NCBI RefSeq assembly: GCF_007097395.1
Contig: NZ_VKDC01000006.1
Location: 145,589-209,588, forward strand
Source of the DNA: Fulvivirga sp. M361
Lineage (GTDB): Bacteria; Bacteroidota; Bacteroidia; Cytophagales; Cyclobacteriaceae
Reading direction: 5' to 3'
Length of the DNA: 64,000 nucleotides
Shown: piece by piece, positions 1 through 9,841 of the stretch
Numbering within the stretch: the stretch's first letter is position 1
Layout: each line of letters begins with the position of its first letter
Notes under the pieces: model-generated
What the model was told of the DNA's origin: nothing
Database searches by the model: none
Seen by the model: only the letters and a program-made list of their open reading frames with translations
Position numbers and translations under genes: made by a program

Positions 1-386
1 TCTTTTATTTCAAATTTTCCATATTCCGAGGTGGAATGCACCCGTTGAATAATCTCTGCTAATTCAGGTCTGCTTTGTACTAATTCCTTTGCTTCCGACT
101 TTACAGTCACCGTCCATCGTTTTCTTTTTTTTAGTTCGTTGTATGCCTGATGGGTAGCTATTTGGAAAACCCATGTTTTCAGTGAAGACTGTTGATTAAA
201 TCCATTGAGTTTATCAAAAGCTTTAATAAAGGTATCGTGGGCAATGTCTTCCGCATCTGCACGATTGGTCATCAACCTAAAAAGATATGATTTAAGCTGA
301 TCTTGAAATTTGCCGAATAATTGTTGATAGGCATTAATGTCACCTTTTATTGCCTGTTTTAGAAGTTTAGCTTCACTCTTTTTCAT
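1..386 (-). CDS. ECF-type RNA polymerase sigma factor (partial)
   Basis: The gene runs off the left edge of the window, so only the first 128 codons are visible. The ATG at 384-386 begins MKKSEAKLLKQAIKGD, and a sigma region 2 follows, with the segment LKSYLFRLMTNRADAEDIAHDTFIKAFDKL and a core-binding and -10 recognition stretch ending FNQQSSLKTWVFQIATH. This is the usual layout of a sigma-70 family, extracytoplasmic-function sigma factor; region 4 would lie outside the window. No anti-sigma gene is visible on this side. A terminator-like hairpin separates it from the upstream gene on the same strand, so it probably has its own promoter. Confidence 0.85.
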   Translation of the reverse strand, partial: MKKSEAKLLKQAIKGDINAYQQLFGKFQDQLKSYLFRLMTNRADAEDIAHDTFIKAFDKLNGFNQQSSLKTWVFQIATHQAYNELKKRKRWTVTVKSEAKELVQSRPELAEIIQRVHSTSEYGKFEIK

Positions 387-401
387 ATGAGTATGTATAG
401 A

Positions 402-427
402 AAACAGCTTGCGCATGGCAAGCTGTT
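402..427 (-). terminator. Intrinsic terminator-like hairpin
   Basis: Perfect 10-bp arms, AACAGCTTGC at 403-412 and GCAAGCTGTT at 418-427, enclose a 5-nt loop. Read on the minus strand, the hairpin is followed by a short T run (TTTTC). It lies between the stop codon of the small gene at 442-831 and the start of the sigma factor gene, as expected of a rho-independent terminator. Confidence 0.6.
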
Positions 428-441
428 AGTGGTCGTTCAGG

Positions 442-831
442 TTAATCAGATAACCAATTTACTGCTTTTGATGTGTCATCAAAGTAATCGGTATGAAAGC
501 CTTCTTCCTTTACCGGAGAATTTTTCATAAACTCAACATGTTCCGTATTCATAACATAAGCTACTTTGCTCACACCAATTTTGCGGTAACGATCATGATG
601 TACCGTCTTTTGCCACTCATGAAATTCCGGAGGAGGCATGTACGTAAAGTTTTTTGTGTCGATCAATATTTGCCTGGTGTTAAATTCAAAGCCATAACCT
701 ATGAAATTACAACAAGCTTCAATGAAGCTCTCGTAAGTCACTTCCGGATGATTCTCCTCCCAGGTAAATTCTAAAATGTTTTCCGCTTCTTTAAGTTGAA
801 TGCAATAAAATCGGTCTTGATAAAGTTTCAT
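442..831 (-). CDS. Small conserved protein, possibly STAS/SpoIIAA-like
   Basis: A 129-residue protein beginning MKLYQDRFYC. It has no signal peptide or membrane segment, so it is probably cytoplasmic. The pattern of short strands and helices, including FNTRQILIDTKNFTYMPPPEFHEW and KIGVSKVAYVMNTEHVEFM, resembles the SpoIIAA-like/STAS family of small regulatory proteins. That is inferred from sequence character only. A TTG lies three codons upstream of the ATG, but the ATG at 829-831 is the better start. The ATG sits inside the left arm of a perfect 12-bp inverted repeat, which could affect translation or be an operator. A terminator-like hairpin follows the gene. Confidence 0.6.
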   Translation of the reverse strand: MKLYQDRFYCIQLKEAENILEFTWEENHPEVTYESFIEACCNFIGYGFEFNTRQILIDTKNFTYMPPPEFHEWQKTVHHDRYRKIGVSKVAYVMNTEHVEFMKNSPVKEEGFHTDYFDDTSKAVNWLSD

Positions 832-870
832 AATTGTCAAATTTTAATGTTTTGCCCTTTTGACAATTAT
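830..870. promoter_or_regulatory. Perfect 12-bp inverted repeat over a start codon
   Basis: ATAATTGTCAAA at 830-841 and TTTGACAATTAT at 859-870 are exact reverse complements with a 17-bp spacer. The left arm includes most of the ATG of the small gene at 442-831. It could be a repressor operator or a hairpin that hides the ribosome binding site. Function is inferred only from position and symmetry. Confidence 0.4.
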
Positions 871-1027
871 CCAGGTTCGATCGGATGAAAATGCTTGATT
901 TTTTTTTGAAACCTAACGCCCGGATAGGGCACATGCCCCGGATTATTTGAATACATACAAAATACCGGATTTGTGCTGCACTTTAAGTAACTATGCGGAG
1001 GCATGTGCTATCGTTTGTTATGCTCCT

Positions 1028-1858
1028 CTAATTTTGCAATAAGTTTACCTCCTTCATCATCATTGATAGAAGAGCAGGTTTTAAAACAGACTCATGATCT
1101 TCCCCCGGAATTATTTTCATCGTAACAGTAGCCCCTAAGCCATTTGTGGAGTTGTAAAATTCTGTGGTTAGGAACGGAGGGGTCGCTAAGTCATTCTCGC
1201 CCACGTAGAGATGGATTTTCTTGTTCAAATCTAGTTTTGATATACCATCCATGGGAGATAAGCCTCCCATTGGGTTTGACCAATTAGGATTGTTGGTCAG
1301 CGTTGCCATTGATTTTCTCCAGGCAGCTAAATTACATGGACAAGCTACCAGAATAGATTGGTCTATGAGTTCGGGGTTTGATTGAGCTAAAAGAGCGGTT
1401 AAAGCGGCCCCACCTGAATGTCCCATGACAATAGTCTGTGTGGTGCTTTCCTCTTCCTTAATCGTTGAAATGACAGAAGCAATTGCTTTTACTATTTCTT
1501 CGGTATAGTTATCACCCATCGTTAGCCCTTTATTTCCCCCGGATAGATCTCCGCAATCATCTCTGTAACCAGGCCTCAATATAGCAACTGTTACAGCGTT
1601 TGTGATTTCTGAGATACTTTTTGAAATATTGTATTGGTAAACCGGGTCTCTGAAAGGGGAGTCGCCATGTATGAAAACCACTAAATTCGAGTTAGTCGTT
1701 TCTTGGGGATAAATGATCAGTGCTTTTTGATTTCCAATTTCAGTATCATACCATCTTTTTGCAATTCCGTCCTTTTCCGGGTCGCAGAACCAATCCTGGT
1801 TTTGAGCATTAACCAATGTACTCACTAACAGCCCCGGGAAAAGAAGAAGGTATTTCAT
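1028..1858 (-). CDS. Secreted alpha/beta hydrolase
   Basis: A 276-residue protein with an N-terminal signal peptide (about residues 1-18, ending VNAQ). An alpha/beta hydrolase fold follows. The oxyanion-loop motif FIHGDSPF is near residue 62. The nucleophile elbow GHSGG places the catalytic serine at 148. The likely acid is D223 in VGENDLATPP and the likely histidine is H255 in GEDHES. It probably acts in the periplasm as an esterase or peptidase; the substrate is unknown. It lies downstream of the large adenylation/oxoamine-synthase gene on the same strand, across a gap of about 280 bp, so a link between the two is possible but unproven. Confidence 0.8.
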   Translation of the reverse strand: MKYLLLFPGLLVSTLVNAQNQDWFCDPEKDGIAKRWYDTEIGNQKALIIYPQETTNSNLVVFIHGDSPFRDPVYQYNISKSISEITNAVTVAILRPGYRDDCGDLSGGNKGLTMGDNYTEEIVKAIASVISTIKEEESTTQTIVMGHSGGAALTALLAQSNPELIDQSILVACPCNLAAWRKSMATLTNNPNWSNPMGGLSPMDGISKLDLNKKIHLYVGENDLATPPFLTTEFYNSTNGLGATVTMKIIPGEDHESVLKPALLSMMMKEVNLLQN

Positions 1859-2138
1859 GTGTTTTTAAGCATTACCATTAGATAAACGTACGAATTTACC
1901 TGTTTATTTCTCATATCCTGATCTGGCGGGAGGGATGGTTTTTGGTGACGTCTCTGATAAGGAGGTCAATGACAGCATGCAGTCTTCCCGTCGTGCGACG
2001 TAAAGCCATTTATTCTACGTCTGGCGACCAGGAGATTGTTTCTTCATCATTTCATGCGTTGTGTCTCCGATCTCTTCCGCAACGGAGTTTTTGGAAGAGC
2101 GGATCTTGGGCCTGGTTAACCAATGCTTCCGACCCGCT

Positions 2139-5100
2139 TTACTCCAAATCAGCATGCGTATGGACAGCCTGTCGCTGATCTACCATGCGCCCAATAAGCC
2201 ATATAAATGGCTCGACTTGCCCGTTTAGCACACAGGTCCCCTCACAAATGCTGTGAAGTAGTCCTTGTACATCAAAGGGCTGCAAAGCCGAAACCGTGGC
2301 CTTCTCAGAGAGAAGCAACGAACAGTAAGGTAAGTCACAACCCTTCTGAGTACTTAATGTCACGTCTGCGTCTTTAACCAAAATTGTGATGGGCTCAGAC
2401 GATTCAGAAACACTAACTAATATGGCAAGATCCGGGGTTGGAGCAGCTACTTTAGCCATCGATTTTTTCAGATAGTCAGCGAATGCATTGGCCCAGACCA
2501 CGACGTCAGAGTGCGTGATATTTGAGTTCCCTGTTTCATCACATACTGCGGCGAGTTGCTCATCTACTTCACGTTCTGCTTCGATGAGAGCTTCCAGCGT
2601 TTTATCCACGTCTTCACGTGTATGGGCCGCTGAGCAGATGAGTCTTAAGCGGCCTCGTCCGATTTCCACAATGGGATAGGTCACCGCCAATGTTTGAACG
2701 CCCCGCTGATACAAGTTCTGTACTATGGCGTAAAGTTTATCTTTATCGCCAAAATGAGGAGTGACGATAGGTCCGTCTCCGGTCCCCAGGTCATACCCTG
2801 CCTCTTCGAATCGCCGGCGCATGTAACGGGTCATGTCCCACAATTGCTTACGTAATGCCTCATCGGAACGGAGGAGCCGTAATGATGTGAGAGCTGCCGC
2901 TATATCCGCCGGGCTAATGGAAGCCTGAAAGATGTAGGCCCTGGAAGACGACTTCAAAAGATCAATGTGCTCGTGGCTGGCCGCAACAACCCCGCCAATA
3001 CTACCTAAGGCTTTGCTGAGGGTTGTCATGATGAAGTCCACCTCATCAGTAACACCTTGAGCAGCACAAATACCGGCCCCATTTTCACCGTAAAAACCAA
3101 AAGAATGCGCTTCGTCTACCAGCACGAGTGCATTGTATTTTTTTGCCGTACGTACAATTTCTGCGACCGGTGCGGTACCTTCTCCCATGCTATATACACT
3201 TTCCAAAACCACCAGAACAGTACGATAGGGTGACACTTCCGACTCAAGGACAGCCGCCAGGTCAGATGCATTATTGTGCTGGAACGTTCTGATAGATGCA
3301 CCGCTTAGACGAGCGCCATCAACAATAGATGCATGGCAAAGCTGATCGATAACAACAACATCGTTTTTTCCCAAAAGCCCTGAAACCGTTCCAAGATTGG
3401 CCGTATAACCGGTTGGAAACAGACAAGCGCCGGGTTTTCCTACTAAATCGGCAAACTCTTTCTCGAACTCCAGGTGTTGGTTGGTCATACCTGTCGCTGC
3501 TGCCGAAATGCCCATGCCGGTTCCAAAACGTGCCAAAGCAATGGAAGCTTCCCTGATAACTTTCGGATCACGGTTCAGTCCAAAATACAGGTTGGTCGAC
3601 CATATAATGGCTTCCTGCTCTTCATTATGGTAGGAATCGCTGATTGTACCTCTGGCCGCGCTTCCCGTTTGCAATACCTTGCCATAAGGGTTTCTGCGAT
3701 TGTCGTTCACCATGCGCATGACTTCCTGAACCAGCTTGCTCTTATCATTAGCACTCCATGCCGGGGCATTCGCAGCCTGAAAGGTCGGATGACTGGATTG
3801 AATATTGGTTTGGAAGCTGGCAAGTGAATCTGTAGCCACACTAAGTAGCTTATCTGCTGAGAGGGGATCAGTGTCATTTCCCATCCTATTGATAATATAA
3901 TTGACCAATGCCTTTGGGGTGGGGTGTTCAAAGACCGCATAGGCAGGCAACTTTTGACCCAGTAATTTGGAGAGTCGACTGCTAAATTCTAATGTAGTCA
4001 GCGAGTCGAGGCCAAGGCCTTCGAATGAATGGTCTGGCGATACCTGGTCCGGGTCCCCCAGGTTAAGCAGAGAAGCCACCTCGTTCTGAATGATCTGGAG
4101 TATCGTTGCCTGTTCGTTGTTTGAGCCCGCTAAATGTTCTATGAGTATACTGGCGTTATTGACTGCGTCAGCACCCGGAGTTACTGCACCTGTACTTTGT
4201 TCAAAACGCACCTCTTCTTCCAGGTTCATAAGTTTCTTACGGTCGAGTTTGTCATTGGGTAAAAGAGGCAGTGCTTTGAGGTGTTTCACAATCTGAGGAA
4301 CCATATATTTTGGTAGTCGTTGGGATAAATAAGACTTGACGCTTGCCTCGGTTACTGCTTCACCCCGGCTTACCACATAAACTACCAGTATTTTCTGACC
4401 AATGCCTCCGTCCATGGCTGCCGCGGCCGCAGCGTCAACACCTTCCATCGACTCAAGGGTCGACTCAATTTCTTCAAGCTCAATTCGAAAGCCCCTGACC
4501 TTTACCTGTTGGTCTACACGGCCAAGGAATTCGATCTCTCCATTTTCTGTCCAACGGCACAAATCACCCGTTTTGTACAACCGGTTATCCGGAATCAGAT
4601 CACTCGGTTCCATCTCGATAAAACGCTCCCTGGTCAGTGCTTCCTCGTGCAGGTACCCACGTGCAAGCTTGCTGCCTGCGAGATATAATTCTCCCGCTAC
4701 CCCGGCAGAAACGGGTTGCAAAGCATCATCCAAAATGTACGCACGTGAGCCGGAAACCGATTTGCCAATTGTAACCACCTTGGCGCCACGAGGAACTTCG
4801 GCAATGGTCGAATAAACGGTATCTTCGGTAGGACCATAGGCGTTTAACACGCGCAGTCCCGGGTTTTGTACATGGACCTGTTCAACCAGTGAACGTTTGA
4901 GCGCTTCGCCTCCAAAAACCAGGCATCGTATTCTCTCAGGCAATCTTTCTGTAGAGAGCAATGCTTGTACTGAAGATGCGACCATTACACAGGTCCTCAC
5001 TTGGTCTGACGCAGGAAGTTTAGTTAACTCAAGAGCGTTTTTCGCTAGTATTATAGTACCACCCAGTGACAAAGTGCCCATAATTTCCATAACTGAAGTA

Positions 5101-5894
5101 TCGAAACATACAGAGGCGCCGGCAAACACCCCTTTCAGCTCTTCATCACTGAATAGTTCGCGCATAGACTGACTCATGTAAACCACACTTCTGTGCTCAA
5201 CAGCAACCCCTTTTGGTCGCCCTGTTGAACCCGAGGTATAGATGACATAGGCCAAATCACTGGCAGAGGGTCGTACCAGGTTATCTGTATGATTCCCTAA
5301 TTTATCGATCCACATCAGCTCACGTACTCCACTGCATAGGTAGGCAGAATCGTCATTATTCACGATAGCTGCCACAGCACGAGAATGTGTTAACATATAC
5401 CGGACCCGGTCTTGCGGATATGCGGGGTCCAGCGGTACATATGCACACCCTGCTTGCATCACACCAATAAGAGCGGCGATCAGTTCCCAGGATCGGTCCA
5501 TACATACCCCGACTAACGATCCCGGTTCTACTCCAAGAGCCACAAGCTCTCCGGCAACCTCACCAGCCCGTTTCATGAGACCTCTATAATCAATTTTGAT
5601 CTCCCCATCGATAATTGCCATCCGTTCCGGGTATTCCAGCATTTGCCTGGCAATCCGTCCACAAATTGTTGTTTCTAAATGATCACTGGTTTTTTTGACC
5701 AGCTCTTTCTCCATTAATTTTTGCAAATCCCGGGCCGCCATCCCGATTATCTCTTCTGCATACTCTACTCCCGCTGCATTCAACATACTCCGTCGATTGC
5801 GGGCAATTTCGGCCTCGCTCGAGCCTGAATTAAAACGGTCCAGTTTATCCGTATGGGCTAACAGCTCGCTGAAAAATTGAGTTAAGTTATCCAT
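2139..5894 (-). CDS. Adenylation-carrier-alpha-oxoamine synthase fusion enzyme
   Basis: A 1251-residue multidomain enzyme. Residues about 75-555 form an NRPS-type amino-acid adenylation domain: [11 protein letters not shown] at 219, FDTS with D265 (the Asp that normally holds an amino group), NAYGPTED at 351, YKTGDL at 440, VKVRGFRIE at 465 and the catalytic lysine in NDKLDR (K549). Residues about 595-670 are a peptidyl carrier domain with the phosphopantetheine serine S631 in LGLDS. Residues about 740-1110 are an alpha-oxoamine synthase (8-amino-7-oxononanoate synthase fold) with H854, D927/H930 in VDEAHSFG and PLP lysine K961 in TLSKALGS. Residues about 1130-1240 resemble an SCP2 lipid-binding domain, which is less certain. 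Known chemistry predicts a tethered aminoacyl group condensed with an amino acid, with loss of CO2, giving an alpha-amino ketone. An AAGGAAGA ribosome site supports the ATG. Confidence 0.9.
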   Translation of the reverse strand: MDNLTQFFSELLAHTDKLDRFNSGSSEAEIARNRRSMLNAAGVEYAEEIIGMAARDLQKLMEKELVKKTSDHLETTICGRIARQMLEYPERMAIIDGEIKIDYRGLMKRAGEVAGELVALGVEPGSLVGVCMDRSWELIAALIGVMQAGCAYVPLDPAYPQDRVRYMLTHSRAVAAIVNNDDSAYLCSGVRELMWIDKLGNHTDNLVRPSASDLAYVIYTSGSTGRPKGVAVEHRSVVYMSQSMRELFSDEELKGVFAGASVCFDTSVMEIMGTLSLGGTIILAKNALELTKLPASDQVRTCVMVASSVQALLSTERLPERIRCLVFGGEALKRSLVEQVHVQNPGLRVLNAYGPTEDTVYSTIAEVPRGAKVVTIGKSVSGSRAYILDDALQPVSAGVAGELYLAGSKLARGYLHEEALTRERFIEMEPSDLIPDNRLYKTGDLCRWTENGEIEFLGRVDQQVKVRGFRIELEEIESTLESMEGVDAAAAAAMDGGIGQKILVVYVVSRGEAVTEASVKSYLSQRLPKYMVPQIVKHLKALPLLPNDKLDRKKLMNLEEEVRFEQSTGAVTPGADAVNNASILIEHLAGSNNEQATILQIIQNEVASLLNLGDPDQVSPDHSFEGLGLDSLTTLEFSSRLSKLLGQKLPAYAVFEHPTPKALVNYIINRMGNDTDPLSADKLLSVATDSLASFQTNIQSSHPTFQAANAPAWSANDKSKLVQEVMRMVNDNRRNPYGKVLQTGSAARGTISDSYHNEEQEAIIWSTNLYFGLNRDPKVIREASIALARFGTGMGISAAATGMTNQHLEFEKEFADLVGKPGACLFPTGYTANLGTVSGLLGKNDVVVIDQLCHASIVDGARLSGASIRTFQHNNASDLAAVLESEVSPYRTVLVVLESVYSMGEGTAPVAEIVRTAKKYNALVLVDEAHSFGFYGENGAGICAAQGVTDEVDFIMTTLSKALGSIGGVVAASHEHIDLLKSSSRAYIFQASISPADIAAALTSLRLLRSDEALRKQLWDMTRYMRRRFEEAGYDLGTGDGPIVTPHFGDKDKLYAIVQNLYQRGVQTLAVTYPIVEIGRGRLRLICSAAHTREDVDKTLEALIEAEREVDEQLAAVCDETGNSNITHSDVVVWANAFADYLKKSMAKVAAPTPDLAILVSVSESSEPITILVKDADVTLSTQKGCDLPYCSLLLSEKATVSALQPFDVQGLLHSICEGTCVLNGQVEPFIWLIGRMVDQRQAVHTHADLE

Positions 5895-6186
5895 TTGTTC
5901 TTCCTTTTTGATTGTTGCTTAGATTGTATTCGTGTGTCCTTTTGACCAGATATATCTTTGAACACTTTTGTTTGGTAATTAAAAATACCATAAAAAAAGC
6001 CACATCCTTCATAATAAATCCGGCAATTTATAGCACTTTCCCGACGTGATGCAGAGTCCTGAGTTGAGGGTTTAAGAGATTGTCAACGGTACCGGCAAAA
6101 GAACAGATTGATCAACAGGGTTTTAGAATTATAGTCCTATTAGTGGAAATCAAAAAATTGGGAGATATACCTTATGTCAAGTGTGA
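5895..6186. other. Non-coding stretch upstream of the fusion enzyme
   Basis: About 290 bp of AT-rich sequence before the large enzyme. It presumably holds that gene's promoter. No convincing Bacteroidota-type promoter (TTTG near -33, TAnnTTTG near -7) or long palindrome was identified by eye. Confidence 0.4.
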
Positions 6187-6528
6187 CCTTTTCCCATCAC
6201 AGACCCTTTAGTCAATGAAAATTTTATAACCCTCGTATTTGATCCTGCTTTGGGATCACGACAGGCAGACCAGACTGTTTATGCCCGCGTTTCTCAAGCG
6301 GATGATAAGCTTTACATAGGTAACGATCGAGACAGTGCCTGGGTATTGGGAGCAAAGGTAATTTACCTGCAACGAACTTCTTCAGAAAGCGACCAGCGAG
6401 CCATTTTCAGCTCACACGGAATATGTGCAAAGAATTGTTTAGAACTTACATCTTATTTGAGCGACAAACCGGTTTTTGTTGACCACTCAAAATACTCCTC
6501 CTTTAATTCACAGTTTACCAGACAATAA
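6187..6528 (+). other. Unassigned open frame, possible gene remnant
   Basis: The reading frame is open from 6187 to the stop at 6528 and lacks an ATG; the first possible start is a TTG at 6250. The translation contains protein-like stretches such as DQTVYARVSQADDKLYIGN and DSAWVLGAKVIYLQRTSS, but I recognise no family. No ribosome binding site is clear. It may be the decayed end of a gene or a chance open frame. Confidence 0.2.
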
Positions 6529-6699
6529 AAGAGCTATTTTGACATAAAAATAAGCAGTAGTCTGTCTTTGTGTTCAATGTATTTCAAACTGCAAGACCTT
6601 AGTGCCTTCCTGGGTATACCAATTAAAGAAATATATAGACGAGGTTATTCCCCTTCATTATCTTTTCAGGAAGGATGATCAATAACCTTTGTTTATTCT

Positions 6700-7500
6700 T
6701 TACTTTCCTATGATTATGTTCCTAACATAGGGCTCATCATTAGGAATTGTAATAAAGCGAAATTGAGCCTTATCATCATCGCTTATTAAACCGTCTCCAT
6801 TGACATCTGTATACTTGATTCCTCCGATTACTGCGCCGTCTTGTGGTGCTGAATTATCTATGTCTTCCTGCGTTTGGAATACACCATAGATCAAAAAACC
6901 ATCTTTGCTACTCTTGGAATCACCCATTTCTACGGATAAGTAATAGTTACCATTTTCCAAATCATAAAATACTGCTTTACCATTTTCATCACTTTTTGCC
7001 ACAAAGTCCGGAGTTTTTGAATCAATAGAAGATTGGCTGGTATACAATTTTGCATCTGCTCCTACAACAAGTAAAAGTTCAGGATTTTCAATGGTCCAAC
7101 TGTTTGCATCTTTAATAGTAAGGTCGATCGACGTTCTATTCGGATCAATTTTTATGATTTTTGAGATAGAATCCGGGTTGTCAAGCTGGTTTAATACACC
7201 ATCATTATTCTTATCTTCTCCTGCCAGAAGTATAACTTCATAGTCACCTTGTTGTGAAAAAATATGGCTTGGGTCTCTTTGTGTAGATGAATTTCCATCT
7301 CCGAAATCCCATACAAATTTTGAAGCGTTTTGAGAACAATTGGTGAATGTCAATTCATCATCCACTTTAAACTCGCTGTTAGCCAATTCAAAACAGGCTT
7401 CAGGTTGGAGGTTATCAGAATCTTCTGTATCATCTTCGGTACAGGAGATAATGAATAGAGAAAACAAAATAACGATTAAGCAATACTGTTTTGTAGCCAT
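6700..7500 (-). CDS. PKD-domain lipoprotein
   Basis: A 266-residue protein starting MATKQYC, with a lipoprotein signal whose lipobox ends at C20 (FIISC). A PKD domain follows at about residues 33-120, with the hallmark VWDFGDGNSSTQRDPSHIFSQ. A calcium-binding-like stretch, DKNNDGVLNQLD, sits within it. The rest is a beta-rich region ending with an EF-hand-like loop, DVNGDGLISDDDKAQF. PKD domains are common in surface and extracellular proteins and usually mediate protein or glycan contacts. The protein is probably anchored in the outer membrane. No operon partner is visible and the specific role is unknown. Confidence 0.75.
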   Translation of the reverse strand: MATKQYCLIVILFSLFIISCTEDDTEDSDNLQPEACFELANSEFKVDDELTFTNCSQNASKFVWDFGDGNSSTQRDPSHIFSQQGDYEVILLAGEDKNNDGVLNQLDNPDSISKIIKIDPNRTSIDLTIKDANSWTIENPELLLVVGADAKLYTSQSSIDSKTPDFVAKSDENGKAVFYDLENGNYYLSVEMGDSKSSKDGFLIYGVFQTQEDIDNSAPQDGAVIGGIKYTDVNGDGLISDDDKAQFRFITIPNDEPYVRNIIIGK

Positions 7501-8389
7501 TAATAAAAGGATTTTATCTATTATGCGTTGTCATAGTTTTTAATGTCTGGTTAGGTATGAGAATTAGAAAGCGTTTTCCGTTCTATTGGCACCGAACCAC
7601 ATCATGGCTTAAAAATATTCATTTTAGCTATATTTACCTATTACAAGCGACGTTTCCTGACTGAAAGAACCCTATTACAAAATCAGCGCATATGACGTTA
7701 TCGCCAAATGTATAGCAGGTAGAAAAAAATCGAAGACTAAAGATTTGTTACCATTACTCCTGTAAACAAAACACCTGGCCCTGAGAGCTTCGGGATCGTG
7801 ACCGTTTTGAAAAAATTCCTAACAGTATTTTTGGAAAGAATACGGAAAGAAAAATCCTAGCGCAACCCAATGCTGTGTGTTCAGTTTTTCTTGAAAAAAC
7901 AAGACCTCAGTGATCATTCGTCGAATAGGAACGAACTCCTAAAACCAGAAACCCTTAAAACGTCTTCAACTTTTAACGCTTTGAGAAACACAAAGACTCC
8001 AACGGTGGATAGAATGCCAAAAGAAAAGATGATAAGTGTGGATTTTCCCTGGGCAATAGTGATGTCCCAAAGAAAAAAACTAAAAGTAGAATACCTCATG
8101 ATACTTGCGAGCACCATAGATAATCAGCGTCCGATTTGAAATGTTTTGAGATAAATATTTAATTAAAAGGGTTATTTAATGCTCAAAATAAGGCTGTTCT
8201 GAAAGCTTCACTAAAAACAGGAACGATTGAAACTATAAAATAATCGTATACTTTTATGAGGCTGTATAAAAATGACGTTGAATGCTTATCTTAAAAGCGA
8301 AATATTGTATTTAGCCATGTGCTCACCTTAAACGCTTGCATTTATTTTACTGCCATATGTTTTGTTATGTGCAATCGTTAGCTAAAACT
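7501..8389. other. Long intergenic stretch with decayed open frames
   Basis: About 890 bp without a convincing gene. On the minus strand, 7914-8117 encodes a hydrophobic fragment with membrane-helix character (TLIIFSFGILSTVGVFVFL). It could be a remnant of a transporter, but it has no ribosome site and ends abruptly. The opposite-strand open frame at 7870-8139 overlaps it and is hydrophilic and featureless. The end nearest 8389 must hold the promoter of the AraC-type gene. Confidence 0.4.
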
Positions 8390-9202
8390 ATGGAGAAAAT
8401 ATATTTCCAGGAAGACTCCACACCAAAGACATCAGGAATAATCAAAGGCTTTTGGCACATTGATAGTAACGAAGATGTATCTGTTATCAGAGAAAAAATA
8501 ATACCTGATGGTTACCCGGAACTGATTTTTCATTACGGGGATTATTACAGAACAAATATTAATGGGGTTTGGCAGATCCAGGGGCTAAACCTGATTGCCG
8601 GTCAGATAAAGGATCATTTTTTTCTCGAGAATACCGGGGAGAGTAAAATCTTTGGAATTAAGTTTCAACCCTGGGGATTAAGTGAATTGTTTAATATTAA
8701 AATGTCTGACGTAACAGATAAAGTAATTGAAATTCCGGAGGATATATTAGATAAGTTGATTCCAATCAAAAACATAAGTGTAAGTTCTTTGCCATTTGTT
8801 GAAAAAGTAATGAAAATCGAAAATTGGTTTGTTGAATTTCTTTCGAATTTGGATTTGAGAAGTTCCAAAGGACAAGAAGCCGTTGAATTGATGATCAAAA
8901 ATAAAGGGAAATTGGAGCTGAAAGATATTCAAAATGAAGTTGGAATTAGTGAAAGAAATTTAGAGCGTTATTTTAAAACAAAAATTGGATTGTCACCGAA
9001 ATACTACAGCAGAATTATTCGTTTCAGTCATGTTTTTAAGTTGGTACAATCGGATGGTATTGATTGGTCGGATATTGTTTTTCTCACCGGTTTTTATGAC
9101 CAATCACATTTCATTAAAAATTTTAAGGAATTTACCGGTGAAGACCCATCAAAGTATAGCTTTTTCGAGAAAAATTTAGCGAACTTTTTCCTGAAAAAAT
9201 GA
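8390..9202 (+). CDS. AraC family transcriptional regulator
   Basis: A 270-residue protein. The ATG at 8390 (MEKIYFQEDSTPKTSG) is preferred, because upstream codons in this frame look unrelated. Residues about 10-110 form a beta-rich sensor region of the DUF6597 type seen in Bacteroidota AraC proteins (IIKGFWHIDSNED, ELIFHYGDYY, GIKFQPWGLSELF). Residues about 165-260 contain the two helix-turn-helix motifs: IQNEVGISERNLERYFK and the signature DIVFLTGFYDQSHFIKNFK followed by GEDPSKY. It is a cytoplasmic DNA-binding regulator with an unknown inducer. The DUF6265 gene 80 bp downstream on the same strand may be co-transcribed or a target. Confidence 0.9.
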   Translation: MEKIYFQEDSTPKTSGIIKGFWHIDSNEDVSVIREKIIPDGYPELIFHYGDYYRTNINGVWQIQGLNLIAGQIKDHFFLENTGESKIFGIKFQPWGLSELFNIKMSDVTDKVIEIPEDILDKLIPIKNISVSSLPFVEKVMKIENWFVEFLSNLDLRSSKGQEAVELMIKNKGKLELKDIQNEVGISERNLERYFKTKIGLSPKYYSRIIRFSHVFKLVQSDGIDWSDIVFLTGFYDQSHFIKNFKEFTGEDPSKYSFFEKNLANFFLKK

Positions 9203-9282
9203 CCTGTCGGGTTCTTACAATTAGCATCTGATATTTGAAACTACATTTACATCACTGAATTCTAAAAACAGAGGTGATGAAT

Positions 9283-9732
9283 ATGATCAAATTAAGTATC
9301 GTTTTACTAATGCTGACCTCGCATAGTGTTTACAGTCAGCATAAAGATTTACAGCAAGTTGAGTTTTTACTGGGTACCTGGAAAATGGAGGGAAAAGAAA
9401 GCTACGAATCCTGGGAGAAAAAAAACGATATACTTACCGGAGTATCATACAAAATTGAAAACAGGCAAAAGACCGTATCTGAAAAAATTGAAGTGAAAAT
9501 GGTAGGGGGTCAAATAATCTATGCCCCTACTGTTTTTGATCAAAATGATGGCAAAGCAATTCCGTTTAAACTGGAGTCGTTAGAACAAAACTTATTTTCT
9601 TTTGAAAATCCGGAACATGACTTTCCGAAAAAAATTCAGTATCAAATATTAAGCGATAATGAGTTATACGTTTCTGTTCTGGGAGAGAAAGATGAAGGCT
9701 TTTCATACAAGTTGATCAGGCAGGTGAATTAA
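9283..9732 (+). CDS. DUF6265 lipocalin-like secreted protein
   Basis: A protein of about 149 residues with a signal peptide (MIKLSIVLLMLTSHSVYSQ). It then shows the DUF6265 pattern: VEFLLGTWKMEGKESYESW, LTGVSYKI, and FSFENPEHDFPKKIQYQI near the end. These are small beta-barrel, lipocalin-like proteins of unknown function. Three in-frame starts exist (GTG 9274, ATG 9277, ATG 9283). The GAGG at 9271-9274 is correctly spaced only for the ATG at 9283, which also gives the cleanest signal peptide. It follows the AraC regulator. Confidence 0.75.
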   Translation: MIKLSIVLLMLTSHSVYSQHKDLQQVEFLLGTWKMEGKESYESWEKKNDILTGVSYKIENRQKTVSEKIEVKMVGGQIIYAPTVFDQNDGKAIPFKLESLEQNLFSFENPEHDFPKKIQYQILSDNELYVSVLGEKDEGFSYKLIRQVN

Positions 9733-9841
9733 TTCGGAATAGTGGAGAACAATGGCTGAATTTGATCGTGGCAGATGAAGCCTCGGGTCTCTAAATAGTT
9801 TTATTCACAATAATTTAGAATACAATCAACAGGTGAAACAA

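Noticed and set aside
1942..2178. 78-codon plus-strand frame overlapping the end of the fusion enzyme
   Set aside because: It has no ribosome site or known family and overlaps the minus-strand coding end; the coding-like signal there belongs to the minus strand.
7914..8117. Transporter fragment on the minus strand
   Set aside because: Only one hydrophobic stretch, no start signal and no supporting flanking sequence, so it is described as possible debris only.
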